DNA of 64,000 bases from Chrysomallon squamiferum (Eukaryota; Mollusca; Gastropoda; Neomphalida; Peltospiridae): the NCBI GenBank assembly GCA_012295275.1, contig CM022671.1:3177565-3241564 (forward strand), given 5' to 3'. A model generated the notes under the pieces. The model did no database searches. It worked only from the letters and a program-made list of their open reading frames with translations, and was not told where the DNA came from. The translations under genes and the position numbers were made by a program. Positions 62,785-64,000 of the stretch are shown here, in pieces. The stretch's first letter is position 1; every line of letters starts with the position of its first letter.

Positions 62785-64000
62785 CTCTGTTTGATTTTCT
62801 GTTAAACGAGTATAATAATTTTATTTAATCCATAAAACAGAACCACATTTGTCACAAAAAACCAACAATCTCATGGTTTAGACATATAAATTAACAGTTG
62901 TTGGAGAAGCTAGTATAAGAAAAAGCTATTCTGTTTGAAATAAGCATATTAATCCCACTATATGTCATTGCAGCAGCTGAACTTGAACATCTGCTTCTCC
63001 TTGCACATCCAGTGCAAAAAATAGCTGCTACTCTAGAATAAATTTCACATACAAATTGTATATCATAAAATAATAATTACTTAATAATGTATTATAAAGT
63101 GTTTCAAATCACAAGAGAAATACAATCTGACTTGGTAGTTCAGTTTGAAAAGAACTGAAAGTGTTCATGATGCAAACTGTTCAAGTATTTAGTGCATAAC
63201 TCTAAAAAGCTTACCCTTATGCAGTTGGTAGGTTTAAGAATTATGCAAACAAAATTTGTGAAACCAGTGACAAGAAAATTAATATAGTAAAATGTGTTTT
63301 AATGTAAAGTGACTTACCTGTTATGGAAATTTCCAAGTGTTAGTGGAACATTTCATCCCCATGTGTTTAAATATTCAGTGGCTCAAGAGGAGTTTGAGCT
63401 CTGACATCAAGAGATGTGTACAGGTGATAAACAACAGATGACACTAAATTCTGCAACAAATATGTGTAAAAGACATTATTTGAGACAAAGCAATAACTGA
63501 TCACAGGTGCTTAAGATGATGGTATCAAGATCTACAGGGAATGCAAATTCAGTATCACTACAGAAGAGGAAAATGTACAAATCCAGACTCAAACACTAAA
63601 AACTGTTTTAATTCAAGTTTTAATCACTAGTTGAAAAGAAATAACTTCATTAGCTGTGTTAATATTTTTTGTTCTTGAGATTATAAAGAAAAAATGTTCC
63701 TGTTTTGTATTCAAAATATGAAGTTTTTGAAAAATGTATTGAGTATTTTTTATAATGTCAATGACTTCAAACTCACTGTAGCCTACTACACTTATTTAAT
63801 ATGCAAATATATATTACTGTTTTGATTGGTGGACTATCAGGACAATCAGCTCATCGTTTGTAGAATTAACACAGAACACTGACCATGAGTGATTCATCAG
63901 TAATACAGTTTAAAACTAATAAAAGCAGACAGAATGTAAATAATATATACAATACCAATAACAGAATTCGATTTCCTAATTATATACCCTTATAAACTTA
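62785..64000. other. CENPP 3' UTR and flanking sequence
   Basis: An AATAAA at 63037-63042 lies 253 nt past the CENPP stop and is the likeliest polyadenylation signal. The rest to the window end has no reading frame of note. A minus-strand donor-like site (AACAG then GTAAGT at about 63310-63320) has no coding sequence attached. Confidence 0.5.

Noticed and set aside
63200-63480. Possible minus-strand exon with a strong GTAAGT donor near 63316
   Set aside because: All three frames of the adjoining segment carry stops, and no family resemblance was seen. It could be part of an untranslated exon, but there is no support.

Overview
The window is AT-rich animal nuclear DNA (about 70% A+T by eye) with spliced genes, GT-AG introns, many long microsatellites and tRNA-like SINE remnants. 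Gene content fits a lophotrochozoan, probably a mollusc: an invertebrate receptor tyrosine phosphatase with an Ig plus FN3 ectodomain and no carbonic anhydrase domain, and an intact CENP-P gene, which flies and nematodes are generally reported to lack. The phylum is inferred, not shown.

Layout: (1) 59-2018 (+), the last four coding exons of a PH-domain protein whose 5' end lies outside the window. (2) 2.0-13.5 kb, a gene-poor stretch with 3' UTR sequence and degenerate repeats. (3) 13564-35637 (-), a 27-exon receptor tyrosine phosphatase of the PTPRG/PTPRZ/Ptp99A class (about 1244 aa): signal peptide, one Ig, four FN3 domains, one TM helix, a catalytic D1 and a pseudophosphatase D2. Its likely promoter and non-coding first exon lie at 36.2-36.4 kb. 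(4) 37.1-37.3 kb, a GC-richer CRE/YY1-type promoter-like island, then microsatellite-rich DNA. (5) 40799-42322 (-), a two-exon rolling-stone-like membrane protein (326 aa). (6) 42.5-47.2 kb, no recognised gene. (7) 47255-56662 (-), a 16-exon NOL8 gene (nucleolar RRM protein, about 1217 aa). (8) 58723-62784 (+), an 8-exon CENPP gene (289 aa) encoding the inner-kinetochore protein CENP-P. (9) 62.8-64 kb, 3' UTR and flank.

Exon junctions were chosen from splice sites, phase and homology. Every junction keeps phase except at two internal points, one in the phosphatase D1 WPD loop and one in NOL8 exon 6, where exactly one base seems to be missing. Both are probably assembly errors.

The most interesting signals are: NOL8 and CENPP head to head, as in the human genome, which suggests deep microsynteny; and minisatellites built on splice junctions. 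A 33-bp array copies a whole 3' splice site (branch point, pyrimidine tract, CAG and first exon bases) of the D2 pseudo-active-site exon. A 66-68-bp array copies the 5' splice donor of another D2 exon. A 39-bp array runs up to the last CENPP acceptor, and a 16-bp array sits just upstream of the D1 WPD-exon acceptor.
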